Positions 32,946 through 41,884 of a stretch of DNA of 64,000 bases are shown here, piece after piece (position 1 is the stretch's first letter; each line of letters starts with the position of its first letter). The notes under the pieces were generated by a model, which was not told the DNA's origin, made no database searches, and saw nothing but the letters and a program-made list of their open reading frames with translations. Source of the DNA: Streptomyces pyxinicus (GTDB lineage Bacteria > Actinomycetota > Actinomycetes > Streptomycetales > Streptomycetaceae). The stretch spans positions 1 to 64,000 of the forward strand of contig NZ_JANUGP010000017.1 of NCBI RefSeq assembly GCF_024753135.1. The letters are read 5' to 3'. The translations under genes were made by a program, and so were the position numbers.

Positions 32946-34439
32946 CTACGCCTGCGTGCTGTCCCCCTTCGCCCTCGGCTGCTTGGGCAGGGCGAGCCTG
33001 ATCTCCTCCCGCAGCCGGCTGATCTCCGGAAAGTCCGCGTACTCGGCGGTGAGCCGGTACATCTCGCGCAGCCGGTCCCAGGTGCGACGGGAGGAGTTGG
33101 ACCCCATCGACATCAGGGCCAGCCGTGCGTAGCGGTCGGCCTGTTCGGGGTCGTCGGCGATGAAGCAGGCCGACGCCATGGACAGATGGTCGAAGATCTT
33201 GGACCGCTCGCGTCCGTCCACGCGCAGCGCGAGCGCCTTCTCCGCGTAGTACTGGGCGTGCGGGGCCGCGCTCGCGTCGAACTCCGCCAGCGTGCGGTAG
33301 GCCAGGGCCTGCATGCCGTACAGATCCTCGTCCTTGAAGGTCTGCATCCAGTCCGGGGTCCGCGCGTCCAACCGGTCGGAGACGAACAGGTCCTCCGCGC
33401 GGCCGAGAGTGCGGCGCATCGCCTGGCCCTTGCCCATCGCCGCCTGCGCCCAGGCCTCGATGGTGTGGAACATCGCCTTCGTGCGCGGCTGGAGCCCGTC
33501 CCCGGAACCGGACTGGGCGAGCTTCATCAGGTGCAGCGCGTCGTCCGGCCGGCCCAGGTGCACCATCTGCCGGGCCGCCCGGGAGAGGGCCTCGCCGGCC
33601 CGGGGCCGGTCACCGCCCTCGCGGGCGGCGTGTGCCGCGATGACGAAGTACTTCTGGGCCGTGGGCTCCAGGCCGACGTCGTGCGACATCCAGCCCGCGA
33701 GGACGGCCAGGTTGGCGGCGACGCCCCACAGGCGCCGCTGGAGATGGGGTGGATGGTGGTAGGCGAGCATGCCGCCCACCTCGTTGAGCTGGCCCACGAC
33801 CGCCTTGCGATGGAGCCCGCCACCGCGGGCCGCGTCCCAGGCACGGAACACGCCGACCGAGCACTCCAGTTCCTCGACCTCCTCCGATCCGACCGGAGCG
33901 GCCTCGTAGCGGTCGAACCCGGCGGGGTCGGCGTGCAGGGGGTCGTCGAGGACAGGGGCGTCGGCCGTGAGGGCCGGGTCGGTGTGCAGCCAGTCGTACA
34001 TGGCGCTGCTGAGTGTGGATCCCGCGGCGAGCGCGGCACCCGCGCCCACCAAGCCGCGTCGGTTGAGCATGAGGTCCATTCCCGTGAATTCGGTGAGGAC
34101 CGCGGCGGTTCGCTCGGGCGCCCACGGCACACCGTCGGGATGTTCATCGATCCCGTCGCCCTGCCGTTTCCCCGCACGCCCGTGCCGCACCAGACCGAGG
34201 TCCTCGATGGTCACGACACGGCCGAGACGCTCGGTGAACAGCACCGCCAGCACCCGCGGCACGGGATCGCGCGGGATCTCTCCCGTGTCGATCCAGCGCC
34301 GCACCCGGGAGGTGTCGGTCGCCAGCTGCGGATGGCCCATGGCCGCCGCCTGCCGGTTGACCAGCCTCGCGAGTTCGCCCTTGGACCAGCCGGCCAGGCC
34401 GAACAGGTCCGCGAGGCGGGTGTTGGGTTGTCCACTCAC
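32946..34439 (-). CDS. NsdA/NsdB-family developmental regulator
   Basis: A 497-residue protein resembling Streptomyces NsdA (negative regulator of differentiation) and its paralogue NsdB. N-terminal HTH-like segment: A-G-W-S-K-G-E-L-A-R-L-V-N-R, then D-T-S-R-V-R-R-W-I-D-T-G and I-P-R-V-L-style V-P-R-V-L-A-V-L-F-T-E-R-L-G. A Gly/Ala-rich stretch (G-A-G-A-A-L-A-A-G-S-T-L) precedes a long tetratricopeptide-like helical region. GTG 34439 is selected; longer upstream frames lack family similarity. It may restrain sporulation or antibiotic production. Three tandem decamers lie 62 bases upstream, and a phosphotransferase gene is divergent. Confidence 0.75.
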   Translation of the reverse strand: MSGQPNTRLADLFGLAGWSKGELARLVNRQAAAMGHPQLATDTSRVRRWIDTGEIPRDPVPRVLAVLFTERLGRVVTIEDLGLVRHGRAGKRQGDGIDEHPDGVPWAPERTAAVLTEFTGMDLMLNRRGLVGAGAALAAGSTLSSAMYDWLHTDPALTADAPVLDDPLHADPAGFDRYEAAPVGSEEVEELECSVGVFRAWDAARGGGLHRKAVVGQLNEVGGMLAYHHPPHLQRRLWGVAANLAVLAGWMSHDVGLEPTAQKYFVIAAHAAREGGDRPRAGEALSRAARQMVHLGRPDDALHLMKLAQSGSGDGLQPRTKAMFHTIEAWAQAAMGKGQAMRRTLGRAEDLFVSDRLDARTPDWMQTFKDEDLYGMQALAYRTLAEFDASAAPHAQYYAEKALALRVDGRERSKIFDHLSMASACFIADDPEQADRYARLALMSMGSNSSRRTWDRLREMYRLTAEYADFPEISRLREEIRLALPKQPRAKGDSTQA

Positions 34440-34500
34440 GTCAAGCCCCCAGGTTCTCGGCTGAGTTGACAGTAGCCCTCCGGAGGTTGCCGGGCGACTA

Positions 34501-34530
34501 TTCGCCAGGGTTCGCCAGGGTGCGCCAGAT
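34501..34530. repeat. Three tandem 10-bp repeats in a divergent promoter region
   Basis: TTCGCCAGGG, TTCGCCAGGG, TGCGCCAGAT in exact 10-base register, one helical turn apart, between the NsdA-like and phosphotransferase genes. The arrangement suits cooperative binding of a regulator. Confidence 0.65.
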
Positions 34531-34732
34531 GGTGTGCCACTGGTCATCGGGTGTCGAGTAGGAACGCGCCACCCCGACCCGGTCGCCGTACCTCGTGTAC
34601 CGGCACCGCACGGCGGCACGCACGGCATATGACGGGCACATTCCCCAGGATGTGTCCCGGCGGCCGGGGCGGGTCGCGCGCACCAGAAGCACAGGCAGGC
34701 ACCGCAGGCACACGAAGGGATCTGTTTCTCCC

Positions 34733-35875
34733 ATGTACGCAGCATCGTCCTCCGTGTCCGCCCCGCCCCGGCCGCTGCGCCCCCGTCCGGCGGGCGGCGG
34801 GCCGTACCTCGACCCGGCGGCGCGGCCGGGCGGCCCCGTCCTCGCGGGGCGGCCCCGGCGGGTGCCGGGTCAGCCCGGCACCCAGCCGCTCAGCGGCAGA
34901 CTCGACCTCTCCGGCCCGCAGGGCGGCCAACTGCGCGCCGCGATCGCTTCGGTGCAGCGGATCTGCCCGGAGTTCGCTCCGGTGCAGGTGCTGCGCCGCG
35001 GCAGCCGGTCGGTCCTGCTGGTCGGGACGACCGGGCGGAGCACGGCGGTCGCCAAGTGCCTGTTGGACCACTCGTCCGCGTGGCAGGAGCGGAGCCGCCA
35101 CGAAATAGCCGCATACCGCTCGTTCGTCCGGCAGCGGCCCCCGGTCCGCGTGCCGCGGCTGATCGCGGCGGACCCGGACAACTGCACCCTGGTCATCGAG
35201 CGGATGCCCGGCCGGGTGGCGGCGGTACAGCGGCATCCCACGGAAGCCCCGCCGCGCGCCGACATCCGGGCCGCGCTGGGCGCCGTCTGCCGGCTCAACG
35301 CCTGGCGTCCGCAGGCGGGCACCTTCGAGATGCCGCTGGATTACGCGGCCCGCATCTCCCGGTACCACGAGCTGGGCCTGCTCACCGACCGGGACCTCGG
35401 CGACCTCCAGAAGCTGCTGCACGGCATCGCGCACGAGGTGGGCCGGCACGGCATGCTCCAGTTCTGCCACGGCGAGGCCCTGCTCTCCAACATCCTGCTC
35501 TCACCGGCCGGTCCGGTGCTGGTGGACTGGGAGCACGCGGGCTGGTACCTGCCGGGATACGACCTGGCGACGCTCTGGCTGACCCTCGGGGACGCCCCGG
35601 CGGCCCGGCGGCAGATCGCCCAGATCGCCCAGTCGGCGGGCGCGGCCTCCCGGGACGCCTTCCTGGTGAACCTGATGCTCCTGCTCACCCGGGAGATCCG
35701 TACGTACGAGACGGCCGTGCAGCGTTCGATGCACGACACGGCCCCGGCGGCACCCCACCCGGCCCACCCGGGTGCCGCGACGTCAGGCGAGGAACAGCGG
35801 CTGCTGCTCAGGCGGCTGCACGACGACTGCCAGATGGCCCGCAGGGCCGTCCGCGCGGCGGTCGGCACTCGCTGA
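34733..35875 (+). CDS. Aminoglycoside phosphotransferase-fold protein
   Basis: A 380-residue protein with the APH/choline-kinase fold. A disordered, Pro/Arg-rich N-terminus (~60 residues) precedes the kinase lobe. Visible are a nucleotide-lobe Lys in A-V-A-K-C-L-L-D, the catalytic loop F-C-H-G-E-A-L-L-S-N-I-L-L (normally H-G-D-x-x-x-x-N, here Glu for Asp), and the metal-binding V-L-V-D-W-E-H-A-G. The Asp-to-Glu change in the loop means activity is uncertain. A resistance role is unlikely from context. It is divergent from the NsdA-like gene and may be co-regulated with it. Confidence 0.75.
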   Translation: MYAASSSVSAPPRPLRPRPAGGGPYLDPAARPGGPVLAGRPRRVPGQPGTQPLSGRLDLSGPQGGQLRAAIASVQRICPEFAPVQVLRRGSRSVLLVGTTGRSTAVAKCLLDHSSAWQERSRHEIAAYRSFVRQRPPVRVPRLIAADPDNCTLVIERMPGRVAAVQRHPTEAPPRADIRAALGAVCRLNAWRPQAGTFEMPLDYAARISRYHELGLLTDRDLGDLQKLLHGIAHEVGRHGMLQFCHGEALLSNILLSPAGPVLVDWEHAGWYLPGYDLATLWLTLGDAPAARRQIAQIAQSAGAASRDAFLVNLMLLLTREIRTYETAVQRSMHDTAPAAPHPAHPGAATSGEEQRLLLRRLHDDCQMARRAVRAAVGTR

Positions 35876-36170
35876 CGGGGACGACGGTTCCGCGATGCGC
35901 CCGGAGCGGCAGCGCATCGCGGACCTTCGTATGCCCAGGGGGTGTTCACGGGTTCGCGCGTGTCGTGCGCGGTGTCCGGCGGTGTCCACTGGTGTACGCC
36001 AGTGACGCCTCGCAGGCCCGTGCGCCGCCCCCGCGAAACTCGCCGGAAACCCCTCGTGACATGGGAAATCGGCGGCGCGAAGGCATCATTGACGGATCGT
36101 CGGCAAGTCGGTACGACTGACCTGCCCGGACCGCACGCCCCGCCACGCCCGCCCGTCTCAGGAGGCCGCC

Positions 36171-38141
36171 TTGCGAGGTCCCGCCACCGATCCCACGTCC
36201 GCGCCCGGCCCCAGACACCTGCGGCGGTCCGCCGGACCGCTCACCGCCGCCGCCCTGCTGCTGCCCCTGCTCGGCGCGGCCCCCGCGCACGGCGCCGCGG
36301 ACTCCTCCGCGCACCGGCTCCAGGGGGCGTTCGCCACAGCGGCGGCCGACTACCACGTACCGGCGAGCGTCCTGCTGGCCGTCTCCTACCTCCAGTCCCG
36401 CTGGGACCAGCACGGCGGCGCGCCCAGCGTCTCCGGCGGCTACGGCCCGATGCACCTCACGGACGCGCGCACCGCCCTCGCCGGCGCCGAGCACCTCGCC
36501 GAGGGCGCCGAGGACGCCCGGGGCGACTCGGCCCGCGCCGCCCTGCACCCCGCCGTGCGGACGCCGGCCGAGAGCGCCGTACCGGCCCGGCTGCGGACCC
36601 TGCCGAAGGCGGCGGGGCTGACCGGTCTGGCGGCCGGGCGGCTGCGCACCGACCCGGCGGCCAACGTGGCCGGCGGTGCCGCCCTGCTCGCCGCCGCGCA
36701 GCGGGAGCTGGGCGAGCCGCTGAACGCGGACCCGGCCGACTGGTACGGCGCGGTGGCCCGCTTCTCCGGTGCCGACGACTCGGCGACCGCGGCGGCCTAC
36801 GCCGACGACGTGTACGACGTCCTGCGCACCGGTGAGGCACGCACCACCGACGACGGCCAGGCCGTCGTCCTGGCCGCCCGGCCGGGGCTGCGCGCGGACA
36901 CCTCCCAGCTCCGGCGCACCGGGCTGCGGACGCTGTCGCGGGACGACACCGAGTGCCCGAGGTCGGTGTCCTGCGAGTCGGTGCCGGCGCCGTACGCCGA
37001 GTTCGGCGACGACGACTACGGCAACCACGACCTCGGTGACCGGCCCGCCTCCCAGCGGATCAGGTACATCGTCATCCATGACACGGAGGGCACCTGGGAC
37101 GGGGTGCTGAACCTGGTCCAGGACCCCACCTATGTGTCGTGGAACTACACGATCCGCTCCACCGACGGTCTGATCGCCCAGCACGTCAAGGCGAAGGACG
37201 TGGCCTGGCACGCGGGCAACTGGGACGTCAACTCCCGGTCCGTCGGCATCGAGCACGAAGGTTTCCTCGCGGACCCGGACGCCTGGTACACCGAGGCGAT
37301 GTACCGGTCCTCGGCGCGGCTGGTGAAGTACCTGGCCGCCAGGTACGACATCCCGCTGGACCGGCAGCACCTCCTCGGTCACGACAACGTGCCGGGGCCG
37401 ACCGCGTCCACGATCCCGGGCATGCACACGGACCCGGGTCCGTACTGGGACTGGCGGCACTACTTCGAACTGCTGGGCCACCCGTTCCAGCGCACGGCCG
37501 GCAAGCGGTCCGCTCTGGTGACGGTCCTTCCGGACTACGCCTCGAACCAGCCGGTCTACACGGGCTGCACGACGGCCGGCGAGCCCTGCGCGGCGCACGG
37601 TTCCGGCGAGGTGCGGCTCTACACGGACCACGACGTGACCGCGCCGCTGGTGAAGGACATCGGCCTGGGCACCGCCCCGACCGAGGGGGTGAACGACCTG
37701 TCGTCGCGGGTGTCCACCGGTCAGCAGTACGCGGTCGCCGACCGCTGGGGCGACTGGACGGCCATCTGGTACCTCGGGCAGAAGGCCTGGTTCCGGAACC
37801 CGGCGAAGACACCGACCGCCGTGCCGGCGAAGGGCTTCGTGGTGACTCCGAGGGACGGTACGGCGAGCGTCCCGGTGTACGGCAGGGCCTACCCGGAGAA
37901 GGAGGCCTATCCGGCGGGCATCCCCGCGCAGTCGGTGGTGGCGCTGCCGTACACGATCGCGGCCGGGCAGACGTACGTGGTCGGTGACGAGATGCCGGGC
38001 GAGTACTACTACTCGGTCACCTTCACCACCGAGTCGCACCGGGTCGTGGTGGGCAAGGACCTGTACTACGAGATCCAGTACGGCCACCGGGTCGCCTTCG
38101 TCCGGGCGGCGGACGTGCGGCTGGAGGGCGTCGCCGGCTAG
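36171..38141 (+). CDS. Secreted N-acetylmuramoyl-L-alanine amidase (Amidase_2)
   Basis: A 656-residue exported peptidoglycan hydrolase. TTG 36171 lies five bases after GGAGG. Signal peptide: R-R-S-A-G-P-L-T-A-A-A-L-L-L-P-L-L-G then A-H-G-A-A. Residues ~45-245 form a transglycosylase-like helical region (V-S-Y-L-Q-S-R-W). The amidase domain (~300-440) has zinc ligands in Y-I-V-I-H-D-T-E-G and M-H-T-D-P-G-P-Y-W-D-W, with W-H-A-G-N-W-D-V-N and G-I-E-H-E-G. The C-terminal ~200 residues look like SH3-type binding modules. It likely cleaves the amide between muramic acid and the stem peptide in wall turnover. Confidence 0.9.
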   Translation: MRGPATDPTSAPGPRHLRRSAGPLTAAALLLPLLGAAPAHGAADSSAHRLQGAFATAAADYHVPASVLLAVSYLQSRWDQHGGAPSVSGGYGPMHLTDARTALAGAEHLAEGAEDARGDSARAALHPAVRTPAESAVPARLRTLPKAAGLTGLAAGRLRTDPAANVAGGAALLAAAQRELGEPLNADPADWYGAVARFSGADDSATAAAYADDVYDVLRTGEARTTDDGQAVVLAARPGLRADTSQLRRTGLRTLSRDDTECPRSVSCESVPAPYAEFGDDDYGNHDLGDRPASQRIRYIVIHDTEGTWDGVLNLVQDPTYVSWNYTIRSTDGLIAQHVKAKDVAWHAGNWDVNSRSVGIEHEGFLADPDAWYTEAMYRSSARLVKYLAARYDIPLDRQHLLGHDNVPGPTASTIPGMHTDPGPYWDWRHYFELLGHPFQRTAGKRSALVTVLPDYASNQPVYTGCTTAGEPCAAHGSGEVRLYTDHDVTAPLVKDIGLGTAPTEGVNDLSSRVSTGQQYAVADRWGDWTAIWYLGQKAWFRNPAKTPTAVPAKGFVVTPRDGTASVPVYGRAYPEKEAYPAGIPAQSVVALPYTIAAGQTYVVGDEMPGEYYYSVTFTTESHRVVVGKDLYYEIQYGHRVAFVRAADVRLEGVAG

Positions 38142-38149
38142 CGGAGGGC

Positions 38150-38647
38150 CTAGCCCTGCTGGAAAAGCTCCGCCGGGAGCGGCTTCAGCAGGGCGTACAG
38201 GTCGTCGGTGATGGGGCGGTCCCAGGCGGCGATGGTGACGAGGACGCCGTCGCTGCGGTCGAACTGGACGCAGGAGATCCGGCTCTCGGAGAGCTTCAGC
38301 CGCCGCACGATGAGGAGGTTGTCGCCCTGGAGGACGGGGGTGTCCTCGGTCTCGACGACGGTGACCTCCTCGTCGTTCTCCAGGGCCAGCAGCAGTTGGG
38401 CCACCTCGAAGGGGATCTCGCCGTCGGTCACCTCGCGGGCCGGGGAGCCCTCGGGCAGGTTGCCGATGATCATCGCGGGGCCCCGGCCGCCGAAGAGGTC
38501 GTAGCGCAGGAAGACACCCTGGCAGGTGCCGTCGGGGGCGGGCAGCAGGCCCGCGCCGAGGTTGCCCGGCCAGTCGCCCGGGTCCATGGCCAGCACGTCG
38601 AAGTCGGGTCCGGCGGGAGTGGCGCTGCGGCGGCGGAGGAACGACAT
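38150..38647 (-). CDS. Conserved hypothetical protein
   Basis: A 165-residue soluble protein of unknown function, apparently conserved in Streptomyces. It has a basic start (F-L-R-R-R), then D-V-L-A-M-D-P-G-D-W-P-G-N-L-G, an acidic middle (L-E-N-D-E-E-V-T-V-V-E-T-E-D) and ends in L-Y-A-L-L-K-P-L-P-A-E-L-F-Q-Q. No signal peptide or membrane segment. ATG 38647 is used because the frame upstream loses coding character. It is separated by 92 bases from a universal-stress-protein gene on the same strand. Confidence 0.65.
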   Translation of the reverse strand: MSFLRRRSATPAGPDFDVLAMDPGDWPGNLGAGLLPAPDGTCQGVFLRYDLFGGRGPAMIIGNLPEGSPAREVTDGEIPFEVAQLLLALENDEEVTVVETEDTPVLQGDNLLIVRRLKLSESRISCVQFDRSDGVLVTIAAWDRPITDDLYALLKPLPAELFQQG

Positions 38648-38739
38648 GCGGCCATGGTACGTGGCCGGGCCCCGCCGGGTGACCCGTGGCCGCCGGTCGG
38701 GCGAGGGCCGCGAGCGGCGGGTCCGGGCGGTTGCCGGGG

Positions 38740-39642
38740 TCACTCCTCGGGCGGCGCCGGCGGTACGACCGCGATGGGGCTCGCGGCGTGCAGGAGGACG
38801 GCCTGGGTGACGGAGCCCATCATGCGGGCCGGGGCGAGCAGGCGGCGGCGGTGGCGGCCGACGACGACGAGTTCGGCGTCCTTCGACGCGGCGACGAGAT
38901 GGCCGGCCGCGTCGCCGGGCAGCACCCGGACCTCGGCGCGCACGCCCGGGTGCCGTTCCTGGTGCGGGGCGAGGAAGCCCTCGGCGAGGACCCGGGTCTC
39001 GGTCTCGACGGCGTCCTGGTCGACCGGGGGCGGCACCAGCTGGCCGGGCGCGGACCAGGTCTGCAGCGGCCACGGGTAGGCGGCGACGATCTGGACCCGT
39101 GCGTCGCGCAGGGCGGCCTCGGTGAAGGCGAAGTCGAGGACGGCCTCGTCGGGGCTGTCGACGTGCAGGCCGACGACGACGCGGGCGCCGGGCTCGGCGG
39201 GTCCGTCGCCGTGGACCTCGCGGCCGGGGCCGGGTACGACGGCCACGGGGCACTCGGCGTCCCGGGCGACGGCGAGGCCGTTGGAGCCGAGCAGCAGACT
39301 GGCGAAGCCGCCGCGGCCGCGGGAGCCGAGGACCAACAGCGCCGCCTCGGTGCCGAGTTCGGGCAGGGCGGCGCCCGGTACACCCTCCAGGGCGACGTAC
39401 TCCACGGCCGCCTCGTCGGCGCGGCCGGCGAGGCGGGCGCGCACCTCGTCGAGGACCGGGTCTCCCTGTGCGTCGGGCGGTCCGGCGACCAGGACGTCGG
39501 CCTGGCCCCAGGCGGCGTACTGCCGCACGTGCACCACCCTGAGGGGTGCGCCGCGGCGGGTGGCGGTGGCCAGGGCCCAGTCCAGGGCGCGCAGGCTGTC
39601 CTCGGAACCGTCTACCGCGGCGATGACCGGCGCCGTGCTCAT
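38740..39642 (-). CDS. Tandem-domain universal stress protein
   Basis: A 300-residue protein made of two UspA domains (about 1-145 and 155-298). The first domain starts V-I-A-A-V-D-G-S-E-D-S and ends with the ATP-binding-type G-S-R-G-R-G-G-F-A-S-L-L-L-G-S. The second has V-V-V-G-L-H-V-D-S-P and G-R-H-R-R-R-L-L-A-P-A-R-M-M-G-S, a degenerate G-x2-G-x9-G-S loop, so only domain 1 is likely to bind ATP well. Such proteins support survival during hypoxia, stationary phase or other stress. Confidence 0.9.
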   Translation of the reverse strand: MSTAPVIAAVDGSEDSLRALDWALATATRRGAPLRVVHVRQYAAWGQADVLVAGPPDAQGDPVLDEVRARLAGRADEAAVEYVALEGVPGAALPELGTEAALLVLGSRGRGGFASLLLGSNGLAVARDAECPVAVVPGPGREVHGDGPAEPGARVVVGLHVDSPDEAVLDFAFTEAALRDARVQIVAAYPWPLQTWSAPGQLVPPPVDQDAVETETRVLAEGFLAPHQERHPGVRAEVRVLPGDAAGHLVAASKDAELVVVGRHRRRLLAPARMMGSVTQAVLLHAASPIAVVPPAPPEE

Positions 39643-39762
39643 GCTTCCTCACCTCCGGAAAGTGCGACTTCTCCCCGTGCTGGGGCCAGCCTCGCCCAGG
39701 CGTCGGCCCGGACGGGGCGCTGCGGGTCGCGTGTCCCGGATTCTGCGGGCAACACCCCCGGA

Positions 39763-40005
39763 TCAGGTCAGGTCGAACTCCCCTTCCCGCGCGCCGGAGA
39801 CGAAGGCGCCCCATTCGGCGGGCGTGAAGATCAGTGACGGGCTCTGCGGACTGCCGCTGTTGCGCATCGCGATGAAGCCCTCGACGAAGGCGATCTGGAC
39901 ATCACCCAGACCGCGGCTGCTGGACTGCCACTCGGCCGCGCTCAGGTCCAGGTCCGGCTTGTGCCAGCCCGCGAGCGGCTGCTGCTGGATCGTGCTCTCG
40001 GCCAC
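39763..40005 (-). CDS. DUF397 protein
   Basis: An 80-residue DUF397 protein: L-S-A-A-E-W-Q-S-S-S-R, V-E-G-F-I-A-M-R-N-S-G, and L-I-F-T-P-A-E-W-G-A-F-V-S-G-A-R-E-G-E-F-D. GTG 40005 follows GGAGG. DUF397 proteins usually sit beside a helix-turn-helix (XRE) regulator and are thought to act with it, in Streptomyces development (BldB-/WhiJ-related systems). No such regulator is adjacent, so this looks like an orphan copy. Confidence 0.83.
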   Translation of the reverse strand: MAESTIQQQPLAGWHKPDLDLSAAEWQSSSRGLGDVQIAFVEGFIAMRNSGSPQSPSLIFTPAEWGAFVSGAREGEFDLT

Positions 40006-40037
40006 GTCCGTGCTCCTCCCGGTTCGTCGTCCGCGGC

Positions 40038-40811
40038 TCAGCCTAGCGACCGCCCCCGGTGCCCGACAGGCCACGTGGGGAGGACTTTCGGGTCCCGGGC
40101 GGGCCCTTGTCCGTCCAGGAACCCCGTCACCGCGGCGAGGAACTCCTCGGGGCGGGTCCGGTGCACCAGGTGTCCGGCGTCGACGGTCACCAGGCGGGCG
40201 TCCGGGATCAGCCGCGCGAGCTGTGCTACCTGCTCCTGGGGGATGAGGCTGGTGGGTCCGCCGCCGATGACGAGGGTGGGTGCGGTGATCCGATCCATGC
40301 GTTCCCGCCACCGGGGGTCGGGCGCGTTGCGCTCGGCGTCGGTGGCCCGCACCATCGCCCAGTCGAACGGCAGTTTCCCGTCGGGGCGGCGGGCGGGTGG
40401 CCGGGGCGGGTCGAGCGGTACCGGCACGCCGACGTCCTCCAGCACCAGGCGCCGTACGGTCGTGGGGTGCCGCTGAGCGAGAAGGCAGGCGACGAGGCCG
40501 CCCAGCGAGTGGCCCACCAGATCGACGCGGTCGAGCCCGAGTGCGGCCGACAGGGCGTGGACGTCCTCGGCCATGGTCTCGGCCCGGTACGTGCCGGGCC
40601 AGTCGCTGTGTCCGTGGCCGCGCAGGTCCGGGGCGTGGACGCGGCGCGGGTGGGGTGGCGCGGCGAGCCGTTCGGCGATCGTCGTCCAGTCCGCGCCGTC
40701 GGCGCCCCGGCAGTGCAGCAGGACCACGGGGGGCGCGTCTGCGGGGCCCCAGGTGCGGTACGCCTGGGTGACGCCGCCCGCTGTCACGGTGCGTGGTGCG
40801 TGGGGGTCCAT
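40038..40811 (-). CDS. Alpha/beta-fold hydrolase
   Basis: A 257-residue hydrolase. The oxyanion region is V-V-L-L-H-C-R-G, the nucleophile elbow D-L-V-G-H-S-L-G-G-L, and the catalytic His is in D-A-G-H-L-V-H. The acid is probably Asp in L-I-P-D-A-R or the preceding loop. No signal peptide, so it acts in the cytosol on an unknown ester or related substrate. A second alpha/beta hydrolase follows 47 bases upstream on the same strand; the two are only distantly similar. Confidence 0.85.
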   Translation of the reverse strand: MDPHAPRTVTAGGVTQAYRTWGPADAPPVVLLHCRGADGADWTTIAERLAAPPHPRRVHAPDLRGHGHSDWPGTYRAETMAEDVHALSAALGLDRVDLVGHSLGGLVACLLAQRHPTTVRRLVLEDVGVPVPLDPPRPPARRPDGKLPFDWAMVRATDAERNAPDPRWRERMDRITAPTLVIGGGPTSLIPQEQVAQLARLIPDARLVTVDAGHLVHRTRPEEFLAAVTGFLDGQGPARDPKVLPTWPVGHRGRSLG

Positions 40812-40858
40812 GCCCGGACGCTAACCCGGGCCGCCCGGTCGGCGGTGGTCCGCTCTGC

Positions 40859-41713
40859 TCACGGCAGAGCGGAGACCGGGCGGTCCAGGAAGGCGAGGAC
40901 GCGGGCGCGGAAGTACTCCGGGTCGTCCAGCCACGGGTAGTGCGCCGCCCCTGGCTGGACGGCGAGTTCGGCGTGGCCGAAGGCCGATGCGGTGCGGCGG
41001 GCGAGGTCGGGGGTGGGGCCGCCGTCGACCTCGCCCGCGTACACGAGGACGGGCGCGGGGAGGGCGGCGAGGGCGGGCCGGGTCGTGTCCGGGGTGAAGG
41101 CGCCGTCGGCGAAGTAGTGCTCCGCCGCCGCGTCGTTGGTCTGGTCGAGTTCGGCGTCCGTGTGCGCCCGGGCGGTGTCGTCCCAGCGGCCGTGGAAGAA
41201 CGGCAGCATGGCGTCGTCGAACGCGGCGTCCTCGGTGAGCCAGGCCCGGAAGGCGGGGAAGGCGTCCGCGAACCACGGTTCGCCCCGGCGCAGTTCGGCC
41301 GCCGCCAGCCGCTCGCGCGGGGTGGTCCGCAGGCCGAGGGCGCGCGGGTTGGGGGTGACCAGCACGAGCCGCCGGATCCGGTGCGGGTGGCGGGCGGCGT
41401 AGAGCATGGCGAGGGCGGCGCCGGCGGAGTGGGCGAGGAGGTCCATCCGCTCCAGGCCCAGGTGGGCACGCCACGCCTCCACGTCCTCGGCCATCCGGTC
41501 GCAGCGGCAGGTGGCCGGGTCCGCGGGCTCGGCCGAGTCGCCGGTGGCACGCAGGTCGAGGAGGGCCAGCCGGCGGTGGGTGGTGAGGCCGCCGAGGTCG
41601 CCCAGGTAGGCGGAGGCCCGCATGGGGCCGCCGGGCAGGGCGGCGAGGGGTTCGCCGGTGCCGCGCAGGTGGTAGGCGAGCCGGGTGCCGTCGGTCGTGG
41701 TGAAGGCGGGCAT
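40859..41713 (-). CDS. Alpha/beta-fold hydrolase (proline-iminopeptidase-like)
   Basis: A 284-residue hydrolase. Features are L-A-A-L-P-G-G-P near the start (H-G-G-P-G in many relatives), L-L-D-L-R-A-T-G-D-S, the nucleophile elbow L-L-A-H-S-A-G-A-A-L, and the His in P-G-A-A-H-Y-P-W. ATG 41713 is chosen because the reading frame above loses similarity. The overall pattern resembles proline iminopeptidase and haloalkane/epoxide hydrolase relatives. It is divergent from paaK, with a dyad in the intergenic region. Confidence 0.83.
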   Translation of the reverse strand: MPAFTTTDGTRLAYHLRGTGEPLAALPGGPMRASAYLGDLGGLTTHRRLALLDLRATGDSAEPADPATCRCDRMAEDVEAWRAHLGLERMDLLAHSAGAALAMLYAARHPHRIRRLVLVTPNPRALGLRTTPRERLAAAELRRGEPWFADAFPAFRAWLTEDAAFDDAMLPFFHGRWDDTARAHTDAELDQTNDAAAEHYFADGAFTPDTTRPALAALPAPVLVYAGEVDGGPTPDLARRTASAFGHAELAVQPGAAHYPWLDDPEYFRARVLAFLDRPVSALP

Positions 41714-41834
41714 GCGGTGATCATCCGGGGGTGCCCGGCGGTCACGCAAGGTGGTTCCGTGGCCGGCGGGGAAAATCGCCGCCGCCCTCTTGCCCCGGGA
41801 GCGGATGGCCTGAATTACTGGCCCGAACAGATCA

Positions 41835-41848
41835 ACCGAATGATCGGT
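41835..41848. promoter_or_regulatory. Candidate TetR-type operator upstream of paaK
   Basis: ACCGA-ATGA-TCGGT, perfect 5-base arms with a 4-base spacer, 37 bases before the paaK ATG. TetR regulators of phenylacetate genes bind similar ACCGA/TCGGT dyads. No tetR gene is in the immediate vicinity. Confidence 0.45.
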
Positions 41849-41884
41849 CGTCCGGAATGTGCGGTCGGTGAGGGAGGCGTCTCG

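Noticed and set aside
34498..34734. A 78-codon minus-strand ORF with several Cys between the NsdA-like and phosphotransferase genes
   Set aside because: Third-position GC appears lower than real genes here, there is no family pattern, and it overlaps both the tandem decamers and the start of the divergent gene.
34733..35875. Aminoglycoside resistance gene
   Set aside because: The fold matches, but the catalytic loop has Glu for Asp and there is no antibiotic context; treated as a phosphotransferase-fold protein only.
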